Of a DNA stretch of 64,000 nt, positions 23,510 to 40,891 are shown piece by piece (position 1 is the first letter of the stretch; the number at the start of each line of letters is the position of its first letter). The notes beneath the pieces are model-generated. The model made no database searches and was not told where the DNA came from. It was given only the letters and a program-made list of their open reading frames with translations. The stretch comes from Polychytrium aggregatum (taxonomy: Eukaryota; Chytridiomycota; Chytridiomycetes; Polychytriales): the NCBI RefSeq assembly GCF_025602895.1, contig NW_026516285.1, positions 148,071 to 212,070 of the forward strand. The letters run 5' to 3'. The translations under genes and the position numbers were made by a program.

Positions 23510-23862
23510 TCACTTTGGCAGCCTCCGAGTGAAGACCGCCGGTCGCTCTCCGATCTCCACAATCGACCTGCATACTGTGATCATGTTGCGCGCCGCATTG
23601 ACGTCGCGATTCCACACTGTCCGGCAGCTGGGATTCTTGCAGCTCCTGACAAAGTGGGAATTCGCAACACTGGGCGCATCGAGTCCTTCCAACCGAACTG
23701 GCTCCCGGCACTTGGAGCACACCTGCGAGGTGTTGAACTCGTTCGTCGAGACTACCTTGACGCTTCCATGATGGTGATTGGGACGGCGGCGGTGGTGCTC
23801 GAATTGCTCAAAGTACCGAGCAAACCGCTGCCTCCGAGGGCTGGATGCATAGCCCTTAGTAC
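23510..23862 (-). pseudogene. Fanzor C-terminal fragment (zinc finger and RuvC-III)
   Basis: Open frame reading KGYASSPRRQRFARYFEQFE, then STNEFNTSQVCSKC, SHFVRSCKNPSCRTVWNRDV and NAARNMITVCRSIVEIG, ending RRLPK-stop at 23510. The CxxC...CxxxC pair is the TnpB/Fanzor zinc finger. NRDVNAARN is the RuvC-III motif with its catalytic Asp, and TSQVCS...R is the usual lead-in. All of the recognition lobe, RuvC-I and RuvC-II are absent. Compared with the 33-kb copy, roughly 60 per cent of residues look alike, so this is a different subfamily. Confidence 0.9.
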
Positions 23863-24437
23863 ATGCGATGCAGCACACCAGAGTGGTTGATGGCAAATGC
23901 AGCCGAGACAGACTTGTGTTTCATGTGATTGCGCTGGCGAAGCGGAGCACCCTTCGGTGAGTATCCGTAAAGAGGGAAAATGGATCTCCTGATCCCCGTC
24001 TCATCGACAAAAACGAATCACCGCGGGTCGATGGAGCGGACCTGGTCCCTGAACTGTGCCACTCGCTCATCCAGTCGCTTGGACTTGTTGAGGTGTGTTG
24101 CTCTCTTGTGAGAGAGACCTGCTCGGTGGATGGCAGTGTGGCAGAGTGAGAGTGATACTTTCCTCTGGAGGATGGACTCGAGCTTGCATCGCAACACAGG
24201 ACCAGTCTGGAACGGGTCCTGTTCAATCAGGGTGCGAATGACTGGACATGCCTGCTCGAAGAAAGTGGATCTGCGAGCTGGGACCCGGGATGGGTCATCC
24301 AGCTTGCATCCTCGGTGCCATCGATGGATGGTGCTCTTGGATACACTGAATATGGAGGCGACCTTACGCAGGCTATGGATGAGGGCGTAGCATCGCAATG
24401 CGGCGGTGCGAAAGTCGGATGTGTGGCGAATGGTCAT
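23863..24437 (-). pseudogene. Tc1/mariner (IS630-type DDE) transposase, truncated
   Basis: Starts MTIRHTSDFRTAALRCYALI and contains a helix-turn-helix (LRKVASIFSVSKSTIHRWHR) followed by a second DNA-binding segment (PVIRTLIEQDPFQTGPVLRC). The frame reaches DPR and then TGA near 24018. The same frame goes on with FVFVDETGIRRSIFPLYGYS, PKGAPLRQRNHMKHKS and AAFAINHSGVLHRM, which is the first catalytic Asp region of DDE_3 transposases. At about 23862 the sequence switches to Fanzor. The second Asp and final Asp/Glu are missing. One in-frame stop plus the deletion make it non-functional. Confidence 0.88.
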
Positions 24438-24900
24438 GGCCAGCGCGCGATAACATTGGGTAACAAAATATTCGATGAATGGTCAAAAACCCGGGTGTCC
24501 CGTTTTTTATTGGATTGCCTATAACTAGTTGGTCGTTTGGCCCGAGACCGGCCCGAGACTCGGCCACAGCGCAACACGGTGTCCATTGATGCACGCCGGG
24601 TCGTCCGCGCCGATTCTATATGCAATGGTTACCCGCATTCTTGTCGATGCACATGCGTCGGAGAACCCGAGCAAACGGAGCCTGCTCTCACTTCCCTGCG
24701 CACAGAGTCGGTGATGAGTTGCTGGGCTGGACTGGCTGTGGCGCTGGTTGTGCCACAGCAGCGGTGCTCACATGACCAAGAAGGCTGCGCTCTGTTCCCA
24801 GAGCCAGCACCCAAATCGGCACCGCTTGACACCGATCGCATCCGCTCTGGATCGGAAGTGTGTCTCCTGATCGCCAGACTCCCGACAGCGGCAGAGAAAA

Positions 24901-27187
24901 ATGAGCAGCCCAGAAGCGTCCCTCGAGCCGGCCCAGTCCAACGACAAGAAGAAGGTGTCAAGTCTCAGCAGCTTTGGAACTCGACAGCTGCAGAACGAAG
25001 CCGATGTGTTCAGCCATAATGCATGGTAGCCGAGCGATTCCCAAAGTGCGATGCCCGGCGTCTCGTATTGGCCGGCCAACAGCACCAGCACCAACACCGA
25101 TATGGCTTAAACGAGGCCGTGCATGCGCCGTAGCGATCCTGTAGCGAGCCTAACCAGCGATCGCCTTGTTTTTGGACTGTGGCTATCTTGCCAGGGACAA
25201 CTTCCAATGGGGAGACGAGCAGGAGAAAGATGCACTCGAGATCATCCAGAAGCAGCAAGAAAAGCCCGTCTCTGACGAGGACAAAGGTTGTGCCATCGTC
25301 CGTACTACAAGCACGATCGTGGATGCAGGCGCAATCGAGGCGATTACTGACTTGGCTCGACATCTGCTGGCGCTCGTGGACAGACATGTATCACCGAGAT
25401 CCCGATCGATTCTGGAGCTTGTTTTACAGCAAGAATCAGAACAAATTCTTCAAGGATCGTCATTGGTAACGCTGGAAGGTCGACTGGTGCGCGTGGAAAC
25501 AGGAGCGCCTCGTTGATGTGGGTGTGGCGAACTGATGCGCTGGCGGGCATGCTAACTCATCCGACCGGACCCACAACCAGGCTGAGGATCGAGTTTCCAG
25601 GTTCGTGGATGTGATTGTCGCCAGCCGGTCCTCGGCCTATTTGAGACAGGCTCTGATCATTCTCGCCCTGTGCTTGTGCAGAGCTCTTTGCCAAGCTCCC
25701 CAAGGACAATCTCGTAGGTGCCCAAGCAGGATCTGTGGTGGCTATATCGCCGGCACGCAGCGGACATACTAACGATCACGCATGCCTAGATGCCATTCAG
25801 AGTATTCGAAATCGGATGTGGAGCTGGTATGCAGTTTGTCTGCCGTGCGTTGAGTCAGGACCCTGTCGTCAGCCCACAGCACAGCGCCGAAGTATATTGA
25901 TGGCACCTTCGACGGATATCGTCGACTGATTGGAAACCCTTTGGCAGGCAACACCGTTTTCCCGCTCTTGAACGAGGCTCGTGATGCCAACGTATTTGTG
26001 TACGCAGGCGATTTTGCCTGGACGGCGATTGATGTCGTCAAGGTACGACCACCCGACACAGGCGAACGCAAGCGCAACGCACGAGTTTTTGCATACCAGA
26101 CCGGCATGTCCAGCCAGCCCTCTCCATCGCTGGGTAACGGTCTCCCAGCCGAGCATGCCACAATGACGGACACGACATTGAATCCTGGGTTTATTCTTTC
26201 TGCGACTGCTTGGGCCACGAACGTGCGCTCATGATATCAGAGTAACCCAGAGTATAACGAGGACAAGTGCAAGGCTTTTGTATATGGTATGCTCTTTGCT
26301 CGCACAATCGGCTGGCCAGGTGGGCGACGAGCTGATTTCTCTGCTTCACCATAGATATTACAGCGCCGGATATTCCGGAATACATCGAACCCGAATCGCT
26401 CGATGTTTGCATTTGCATCTTCGTGCTGTCTGCTGTGCACCCAGACACATGGGCCCGTGCCGTTGACAACATTTACAAGGTGGGCATGGCACTCTGACAT
26501 GTCGGCGATATGGATTGGCATCGTGAGGACGCTTGTGGCTCGGCGCGATCGACTTACATCCCAGACTCTGCGGCCCGTGTAGATGCTCAAGCCCGGCGGC
26601 CTTGTTCTGCTGAGAGGTGAGATCCTGCTGCCGCCAAGCACTGGTCCGGGCCTCCCTTGATTTTGCTCTGACTGCGGCCTCACACGTCTTGTGCACCGAC
26701 AGATTATGCACGCTACGACCTTGCCCAGCTGCGGTTCAAAGGCGGCCGCTTCCTGGACGAGAACTTTTATGTCCGTGGAGACGGTACTCGAGTGTATTTT
26801 TTCACTCAAGGTGAGGCAGATAGGCCAGGAGACAGCCACCCTAAGCTTCGATGCGGTCGGCAAACGTCTGACTGCACAGCCACGGAGTGATGGCGTCGAA
26901 CCGATACAAGTGGCGGGGCGCCATCGATACTCAAGAGCGACATCTAAACGATGACCACTACCCTACCACCAGATGAAATCGCGAATATGTTTTCCAAGTT
27001 CCACATCGACCAGAATGCACTTGATCGACGACTGATCGTCAACCGACACAAGAAGCTCAAAATGTACCGTATCTGGATCCAGGGCAAGTTCCGCAAGCCT
27101 CTGCCAGGAGAAGCCCCCAGGGTTTCGGCAGAGGCGTCCATTCCGACAGCGCGGCCTGAGGGCGCCGAAGCCGATGAGATGGAGTGA
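24901..27187 (+). CDS. METTL2/METTL6/Trm140-type tRNA m3C methyltransferase
   Basis: SAM-dependent enzyme family that forms 3-methylcytidine at position 32 of tRNA anticodon loops. Exon 1 (24901-25025) reads [12 protein letters not shown] ... [17 protein letters not shown] and continues across an intron into [20 protein letters not shown]. Then come [34 protein letters not shown], the SAM-binding motif [16 protein letters not shown] split by an intron, [43 protein letters not shown] and [36 protein letters not shown]. The last exon ends [25 protein letters not shown] plus a short acidic tail. These match the family block by block. About eight to ten exons are needed, and boundaries beyond exon 1 are approximate. 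Confidence 0.9.
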
Positions 27188-27614
27188 ACGGCTGCTGGAC
27201 GCTTCCTGCCGTGAAGGGGGAGATACTGGTCCTCTACCCGCCGTCCTCGCCGTCCCTGCCGTCCCAAGCATCCCAAGGATGGCAGCCACCCAGAATACAG
27301 TTCTTGGTGTATCGCTTTTGGCGGAATGCGTGCGTCCGGTTATCGGATCTTGGTTCCTGCCGAGGTTCCCGCTTGAGGTGTGGGAGCGGCCATGGATTCA
27401 CTCCTGTCAGCGCCAGAGCCGCGCTCCGCCTGGATTACGTAACCTCACCATGTCAATGGCCATACGAAAAAAAAAGATCCGCCCCGGCACCCAAACGCAG
27501 TCTCAAAACGCTGATCGATCGATCTGGCTCTCGTGTCTGCTCCGTCGACCGATCTTCGCAGCCAGCCAGCTTGCCCTGTATCTGCACCCAGCCTTCTCCA
27601 GCCACTCGCCAGCC

Positions 27615-30600
27615 ATGCTCCGATCTGCTGCCGTCCGAATCGCCAATAGTCGCGTGCCATCGGTGCGCTCGCTCGGTCTGTCCCAGACTGGTGCTCTGCT
27701 TCGTCCCTCGGCTCGCCTGTTCGCCTCGCCCGCTGGCAACCAGCCTCACCGCAACAACAACAACAACAACAACAACGCCCATGACAACCACGGCGATGCG
27801 GAAGAGGGCCAGAACAGCACTCGTCTGCTGATGCTTGCCTCGGCCGCCATCTTCGGACCGCTCGTATGTCATCGATACAGCTCATGGCTTCCCGAATGTG
27901 GTTTCGATCTCGCATCATGACGGCTGCCCTCAGCCGTGTATCAAAGGCGCTCCGAAGCCACCCGTCGTGTTCGAGTGATGTGTGCTGTACCGATCTGACA
28001 TTATCCCCTCCGTATTGATGTGGATCAGTTTTGGAAGCTCACCGAGGATCACATCAAGAGCGGCGTTGTCGAGCAGCCCAAGTCCAAATCGGTGGCCAAC
28101 AGCCTCGTCAGCAAGTCTGTGTCGACCGTATCCGCAGCTCCCGTCAAGAAAACCGACCCTGTTCCCCGCAAGCAGACGGCCATCCCCAAGGGTCGGTATC
28201 GGATCGGTTTGATCGGCGAACACCGGCGATCGCGAGCGACTGCCTGCGAGTGCAGCCAAGTCACCCGGCCGCGACTGCCTCCGCCGCCTACTGACTTGCC
28301 ATCTTGTATCCATGCTTTGGAATCGACAGTGACCTATGTCTTGGTTGGTGCCGGAACTGCCTCGTACAGTGCCATTGAGGTATGTGGTTGCCATCCGCAG
28401 TGCATGCCCTGTCAAACGGTAGTGAAATATCCGTATCTCGCGATCTGACGACATTCACTACCAGGCGATCCGGGAAGCCGAGCCCAATGCCGACATTCTG
28501 ATCATCGGAGATGAAGACCATGTGCCGTACATGCGCCCGCCGCTTTCCAAGGAGCTTTGGTTCAGCCCGAGCTCCAAGCCACTGGCCTTCAATGACTGGC
28601 ATGGCGCCGAGCGAAGGTACGTCCATCCAGACCCGCAGTCGTGAGATCGAAGAGCAACCAGCGCTTCGTGACCGAGGCATGGTGAGCTGGAAAGTTCACC
28701 TTCAAGCGGTGTTCACCAGTTCGGGATCCACCCTTCCATGTGTCTGATACCTCCATCATCCGCCATCAGCCTGTTCTACCAGGAGGAGAGTAAGTACTTG
28801 CGAGCGACACACATCGACCCATATGCATCCGACACTTTGTTTCCGGGCACACCGCTTGTCGGCTCACCCACATATGCGGTCAGGCAACTACGAGCGCGTG
28901 CCCGACGCCGAGGAGCTTCTTCAGCCTGCAAAGACCAAGGTTCGATGGCTGAAGAGCAAGGTCAGCAAGCTCGACCTCGATGGCCAGTACGTGGTCCTTG
29001 GCAACGGCGACAAGATCAAATACGGAAAAGTTTTGTATGTATTCCGTTCGTGTCACAAGAGAGGGCTTGCAACTGCATGGATATACATCCGAGCAGCGAC
29101 AACGATTGCTGTTCTTACAAGCGTTCTTGCTCCTCTCCACCTGAATTAGGCTGGCGACAGGTGCCACCCCCAACAAGCTGCCTGTGTTTGAGAAGCTCTC
29201 TACACAGGCCAAGGAGAGAGTGCTGACCTTCAGAACGGTTAGTAGTTGCCGAGCCGCATCCTCTGAGCAGCAGCCAGTCGCAATTCAGGGTATCTGCCCC
29301 CATCGTCCGTGGAGGGCGCAGTGTTGATCGCATTTCTTACCGCCAGTCGAGGTCATATCTTGTGGTGTCTAACACTTGACTGCTTCGTCTTCTATCAAAC
29401 TTTCGCTTAACAGCTCGATGACTATGAGCACCTTCTCTCCGTGGCCAACTCGGGCAAGACCATCGCCATCGTCGGCGGTGGCTTCCTCGGCAGTGAGCTC
29501 GCCGTTGCGCTTGGTGAGTAATCGCATCTGTTTGGCCATGAATCGAGCTGCACAATCTTGGGCTAACAACACTCTCGTGGTTCTGATTGCAGCACAAAAA
29601 GGTAGGCTGCCTGCAGCTAGTTGTAGCAGCAGGATACTCTCGATCCATGGTGGGATGCTTACTGCGCAGTTGACTTGATCTGACAGCCAAGAAGGGCGCG
29701 AAGATCAACGTGGTCCAGATCTTCCCTGAAGAAGGTAAGTCAGTGCCAAGATCGAGTGCACAGCCCTTCTGCTGACATGCATGCTGCTGTGATCTGGGCC
29801 TCTGTGACATCTGGGTGATCCACTAATGCCCGTGTGTTTGCCAGGAAACATGAGCCAAGTGTTCCCACGCTACCTCACTCGTTGGACCACCCAGAGACTC
29901 ATCGATGGTGAGGCAACCGCACCACCGTTTGCACTGCTCGCTCAACTCCGACACTACAGCGAAACCTAACGATACATTTGAATGTGAGCAGAGGGGGTCC
30001 AGATCAAGAACAGTGCCAGCATCACTTCAGTCAAGGAGAAGGGCAACAAGATCGTTATTGGTGTTTCGGACCAAGATACCGTTGAAGCGGTAGGCTGGCC
30101 TTCCAATTGGCAGCTCTTGCGATCGCACCGATGCGCTTTGCTAGTGTTGACTCGCCATGATTCGATCTGCAGGACTATGTCGTCGTTGCTGCCGGCGTTT
30201 CGCCCAATGTGGTAAGTGCGGCTGATCCGACTTGCGCTCCGCAGCTGCCTCACGGGACTCGCCTCTAAACACCGCCCAACGTCGTAAAGGAAATCGCCAA
30301 GGCCTCTGGACTGGAAATCGATTCTGCCCGTGGTGGCATTGTTGGTGGGTAGTAGCGACTGTGATGCAACTCCTGCGTCGTTATTGAGTGTGGTCGCCTG
30401 TGCGGCTCCAAGCTTAGGAGAGGAGGGGTGGGCTGGATTGTATCTGACCCGCGGCTCGTTTACAGTCAATGCCGAGCTGGAGGCTCGCCACAACGTCTTT
30501 GTTGCTGGAGATGCCAGCAGTTTCCACGACATTGCCCTTGGCCGTCGCCGTGTTGAGCACTATGACCACGCGATCAACAGCGGTCGTCAGGTCGGCGAGA

Positions 30601-31279
30601 ACATGACCAAAACCAAGGTAAGAGAGTCTCTGCTCTCGAAGCGAGCGCAAATGTCCCGTTCACACAAGGCCATTTGGCTTCTGTGGCTGCGCGCTCGTGC
30701 TCTGCTATATTCACACCGGCCACATCTATCCGCTACTGCAGCGCCCGTATGTACACCAGCCCATGTTCTGGAGCGATCTGGGACCCAAGATCGGTTATGT
30801 GAGTGGCTTTGTCGCGCGGCACATCATAGTTTCTTGAATGAACCTGCGTGGTGCTCGATTGGATGCGAGTATTCGCTGACCACTCGGGTTGGCGGCGGGG
30901 TTTGCTTCTGCAGGAGGCTGTGGGTATCACCGAGTCGTCCCTCTCGACCATTGGCATCTGGGCCAAGGGCGACGATAACGGTCGGGGACCTGCCGAGCAG
31001 GATCCCTCGAAGGAGGATTACGGAAAGGGCGTTGTCTTTTACATCTCCAAGGAGAAGAAGATCGGTGAGTTGCATCGCGAGCACAGACGTTCGCACAAAC
31101 GACAGCCATACAGCCGCACGTTCTCACCAACACCCTGTCCTCTGCTGCCACCGCCAGTCGGCATCTTGATGTGGAACATCTTTGGCAAGGCCCCCGTTGC
31201 CCGCAAGATCATTTCCCAGGGCAAGACCTTTGAGGACATCGAGGGTCTGGCCGGACTCTTCAACGTCCACGAACAATAA
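27615..31279 (+). CDS. AIF1: Apoptosis-inducing factor (AIFM1) homologue
   Basis: Mitochondrial FAD/NADH oxidoreductase of the AIF family. The N-terminus [20 protein letters not shown] is a basic amphipathic mitochondrial presequence. An (AAC)n run encodes eight Asn residues, followed by a hydrophobic stretch ([13 protein letters not shown]) that may anchor the protein in the inner membrane. FAD-binding [14 protein letters not shown], substrate-domain [20 protein letters not shown]-binding [17 protein letters not shown], the second FAD motif [12 protein letters not shown] and the AIF C-terminal domain ([14 protein letters not shown] ... [15 protein letters not shown]) follow in order. About fourteen small exons are needed. 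The gene lies tail-to-tail with Sus1. Confidence 0.92.
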
Positions 31280-31705
31280 GCGCGCGCTCCTAATTTCTAG
31301 ATCCCTTTTCATAATTCCTCAGACTCCCAGACTATGGTGGCAGCCTGTTTGGCGCCATATCCATCCCTCCCATCCTTGCACCTTTCCTGGCCTGGTTGCT
31401 CTGATCTCCGTCATCAGAGCCGGTCGAATACAGATCGTATGATACAGCTCCACTTTCTTCGGCAATGGCACAATGGATACGCCGGTCTATTTGGAGAGGC
31501 GGGTTGGCTCGTCGGTGAGACGCTGTCAAGGGCTCGGAGCAGGCCTCTTTCGCCCAGACCAGTCAAAGCGCCCAGCTACAGGCCGTCGTGCGTTGAATCA
31601 TCCACCCAATGGCTCGGCCATCAATCCTGAAGTATCAAGAGCCAAGAGGCGCGATGGAAGGGCACAGGAATTCCCCACGAATGAGGCGAGAAGCATCGCT
31701 GGCCC

Positions 31706-32288
31706 TCAGTTGTCCGCGTCGACGAGGAACTTGCGAATCTTTTGAAGGAGCTCGGCCTTGACGCTCTCAGGGACCTTTTCTGGATCGCAAGACGATTGAA
31801 CCGTCAGTGCAGTTCAGGCATACGACGCCATCGGCATTCCACCTGCTGGACCGCCATCCGATTGTCCTGTTCTACGACACAGGATCTACTCACCTCGACC
31901 AACAGGGGTGATCTCGGCAATGAGGTCGTCGACGCCCACTTTCTCCAAGCCCTTTGCCTTGATGACCTCTGTGGACACGAATGCCAAACGTCGGTTCAGC
32001 CATAGCCTTGTGGGATTGGGTGCTCGCAGACATGCAGTGCACATGGAGGACGGGCAGCATCCCCCGGCCTGCCCGACGCCACGGATCAGACGACTGTCTC
32101 CATAATCCGAGTCGAGCGATATTTTCACCGAAAGCAAGTCTGTCGTTTGCACCACGGCGAAGACTACCTCGGCAATATGTCCTGAGCTCGTCTCTCCATC
32201 CACAGTCGACGAGCCGTTGCTTCAGAAGCTCCTTGAGTCTGTCCTTCTCGCCTGTTTTGATCAGCTTCTGGTCAATGACCTGCTTCAT
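31706..32288 (-). CDS. SUS1: Sus1/ENY2 homologue, 89 aa
   Basis: Small helical protein shared by the SAGA deubiquitinase module and the TREX-2 mRNA export complex. Three exons (32168-32288, 31894-31968, 31706-31779) join in frame: MKQVIDQKLIKTGEKDRLKE, LLKQRLVDCGWRDELRTYCR, EVIKAKGLEKVGVDDLIAEI, TPVGREKVPESVKAELLQKI, RKFLVDADN. This follows ENY2 closely, including the TGE-RERLKELL, ECGW and VDDL-AEITP motifs. Usual length is 95-101 aa, so a few N-terminal residues may come from an extra exon upstream, where an acceptor-like cag precedes GACCGAAACATG. Introns are short and canonical. Confidence 0.92.
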
Positions 32289-33173
32289 GTTTCGGTCCTG
32301 GGATCTTCCAAAGACACCAACGACCATGCATCCGGCGATGGGGGCGATGGGGGGGCCGATGCGAGCCGCATGTGTATGATGGGGACAGCGCAATGGCCGT
32401 GCGCGAATGCGGCCGATCAAGGGCTGACTGTTAATAGAGCATATCGCAAGTACGGACGGCTCTGGTCCCATATGGCGATGCTCTCGCTCGGCAAGACTGG
32501 CCACCTACGACATTGCTGTGCTGGATCGGGCGGGATGATCAGATTGTGCATTGGCCTTCTGCAGCCGCGGCTCGCAATGGCATCTGGAGAACCGAGACGG
32601 CCATGCTCGCTCCTCGCTCCTCGCTCGCGTCTCGTCACGCCGCATGTCACATGACTCGCCGGCCGTCCCGGTTTCTGTTCCGCCAACATCGAGAATCGCA
32701 CTATCAATTTTTTACCGGCCCCTCGCGGCTGCTCATCTCGGTCACCTGAAAGTCACGTTGTATGTGGCGCAGCAAAATTGGAATCCGGCCATGGTCGGTT
32801 GACGGCATTTGGTATCGCCTTGAGCCGATTGACAGTGGTGGTGGGCGATTGGTGTGGAGGAATGACCAATTGTATCATTGTTGGAAGCTCCACTCCGATT
32901 GCGGACAAGAACCACCACCATCTGAATCTCTCTGGTTGGAAACCTAGTCAAGCGTGGCTGTGTGTCAGCGAGATGACATGATCGTTCGGCTATCAGGCAA
33001 GACTCTCCTTGACAAGATGTCTTCCCACGACTGATTGAGCGAGCGATGCGTTTCTGGATCCGAATCAAGGACGCCACTGCGCAGTATCTCTGCCAGCCCA
33101 AAATGCGCTGGTTTTGAGGAGATTCTTTCTTCCCCAAGGGCAGAACCAGCCATCGTCGCTATTTTCTCGCACT

Positions 33174-33900
33174 GATGGCTCCCCGCAAGCGAAAGACACC
33201 ACCCAGGCGACCAAGTGGATCCAGAGCACCCACAAGATCCTTGGTCTGCAGGAATGGATGAGCACCACACCGAGCCCCAAGAACCCTGGGTTGGCTTCCT
33301 TCTTGCGATATATTCGCCATGTGTTCGATGGAGACATGCTGGAGAAACAGCTGTACTTCAGCCTGACCCGGCGACGGCGATTCAAGCGACTGGATCTCCA
33401 CAGCAAGCGACAGCGCACCGTCCACGAGATGTGCAAGCAAGTCATCGACCAGGCACCAAGGGAGACCGAAGTGGTGATTGCCTTTGGGAATGCATCCTGG
33501 AAACAGGGGAAGGGATATGCATCCGTCCCAGGAGACTCAGGTTTGCCAAGCACTTTGAGCAGTTCCACCACCACCAGAGACGACCACCAAACCGATCCGT
33601 CTCCAAGATCCATGTGTGCTCGGTGAACGAGTTCAACACATCCCAGGTGTGCTCACATTGCCGGGAATTCAAGCGACTTGAGTCACCCGAGTATCTTGAT
33701 ATCGAGAAACCACACTTTGTCCGGAGCTGTGCAAGCTGCCATACGCTGTGGGATCGAGACATCAATGCAGCCAGGAACATGATCTCGGTATGCCAGTCGA
33801 TCATCGCCACAGGAGATCGACCGGATGTATTCAAGACCATGCTTCCCAAACCAACCAAAACCACTCGATTGCCAACGAAGACGGGAAACAATCACATGGC
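33174..33900 (+). pseudogene. Fanzor nuclease gene with N-terminal deletion and frameshift
   Basis: The start region MAPRKRK (33174) is joined by an out-of-frame deletion of roughly 1.8 kb to TTQATKWIQSTHKILGLQEW, so the recognition lobe and RuvC-I are gone. The rest continues SFLRYIRHVFDGDMLEKQLY, TVHEMCKQVIDQAPRETEVV and IAFGNASWKQGKGYAS (RuvC-II region). A one-base loss near 33518 shifts frame. Then RLRFAKHFEQFHHHQRRP, VNEFNTSQVCSHC, PHFVRSCASCHTLWDRDI and NAARNMISVCQSIIATG follow, giving an intact zinc finger (CxxC...CxxC) and RuvC-III (DRDINAARN). No stop occurs at the usual place and the frame would run on through the element end. Confidence 0.9.
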
Positions 33901-33960
33901 CTGCCCGCTGGGCCTACAAGTCAGTCAGCGGGCATCTGAAGCCAGAAAGGGGAAGTGTCC
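33890..33960 (+). ncRNA. Candidate Fanzor guide-RNA (omega RNA) scaffold hairpin
   Basis: A perfect stem TGCCCGCTG (33903-33911) pairs with CAGCGGGCA (33927-33935) around a 15-nt loop, a few bases before the right inverted repeat. A second inverted pair, CCAGAAAG (33943-33950) and CTTTCTGG (33966-33973), overlaps that repeat. The place corresponds to the conserved hairpin tail of the 9.3- and 23.4-kb elements. The sequence differs, as expected for another subfamily. The assignment rests on position and structure only. Confidence 0.4.
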
Positions 33961-34110
33961 CGTTTCTTTCTGGATAGACTGTAAGTATCTCGCACTGTTC
34001 CTTGAGTATTTCGACAGTGGATGCCGGGTCGCCCATATTCTGGGCAGTCCACTTCGGGGTTGCCATCCCTCTTGGGATGGTCGATGGGAGGTGTTTGACT
34101 CCCTTGTGCA

Positions 34111-34268
34111 AAGTGTGTGTGTGCTGATGTGTGTGTGTGCTGATGTGTGTGTGTGCTGATGTGTGTGTGTGCTGATGTGTGTGTGTGCTGATGTGTGTGT
34201 GTGCTGATGTGTGTGTGTGCTGATGTGTGTGTGTGCTGATGTGTGTGTGTGCACAGTGTGTGTGTGTG
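34111..34268. repeat. Minisatellite of 16-bp units
   Basis: About nine tandem copies of GCTGATGTGTGTGTGT (one GT dinucleotide block plus GCTGA), ending in GTGCACA and a further GT run. It lies just beyond the right end of the 33-kb Fanzor element and 250 bp from the 3' end of the ISWI gene. Confidence 0.95.
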
Positions 34269-34514
34269 ACGGCGAGAGGCCTCTCGCCTTCCCTCGGGGG
34301 TCTCTCGCCAGAGATTGCTCTTCTCGCCGACCGAGGTGGCTCCGAGAGCGCGCTTTTTCGTTCTCGCTCATTTTATTAACAAGAAATTTTTTCATAGTGT
34401 CGACGTAGCATGCGGCGATCCAGCGGCTGAGGCGATCGTATCAAGCAATGTGTATTCGGCCAGGAACATCCGCCAGTCTCACGAAAGTACATCAGCTGCG
34501 ATCGCAAGCCCAGA

Positions 34515-40891
<6,377 letters not shown>

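Larger units (their letters stand above)
23412..24521 (-). mobile_element. Fanzor-carrying Tc1/mariner-type element, 1.11 kb, with inverted repeats and TA target duplication
   Basis: The ends are inverted repeats (with their flanking TA, 23410-23437 and 24496-24523) sharing AAAAAACGGGACA and a TATTCAG/AATCCAA outer part. TA occurs at both outer edges (23410-23411, 24522-24523), the expected Tc1/mariner target duplication. Reading on the minus strand the order is left repeat, transposase start at 24437, helix-turn-helix, first DDE motif, a deletion junction near 23862, Fanzor C-terminal part with zinc finger and RuvC-III, stop at 23510, a conserved non-coding tail and right repeat. Removing the element and one TA restores a TAA stop codon for kanadaptin. 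It is non-autonomous as it stands. Confidence 0.93.
32702..33983 (+). mobile_element. Fanzor element, deletion derivative, about 1.28 kb
   Basis: Shares about 470 bp of 5' leader with the element at 43.38 kb, from AATTTTTTNCCGGCCCCTCG to just before the Fanzor start, nearly base for base. The right end (33956-33983) is the complement of ATCCAGAAAGAAACGGGACA preceded by TACAGTCT. This matches the right ends of the 9.3- and 23.4-kb elements and abuts TA. The left edge is set by where similarity to the 43-kb copy starts and is uncertain by about ten bases. It contains a Fanzor reduced by a large internal deletion and a frameshift, and a strong hairpin before the right end. Confidence 0.85.

Noticed and set aside
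32742-33137. Antisense frame conserved in the leaders of both the 33-kb and 43-kb elements (131 and 166 codons)
   Set aside because: The two leaders are almost identical DNA, so shared openness says nothing about selection. No family features are visible.
33901-34159. Fanzor frame continuing past the right end of the 33-kb element into the minisatellite
   Set aside because: This is read-through caused by loss of the normal stop. It crosses the terminal repeat and a GT-rich tract.
34111-34268. Could the regular repeats here or at 48.0-48.2 kb be a CRISPR array?
   Set aside because: Units are directly tandem with no spacers of unique sequence, in a eukaryotic genome.
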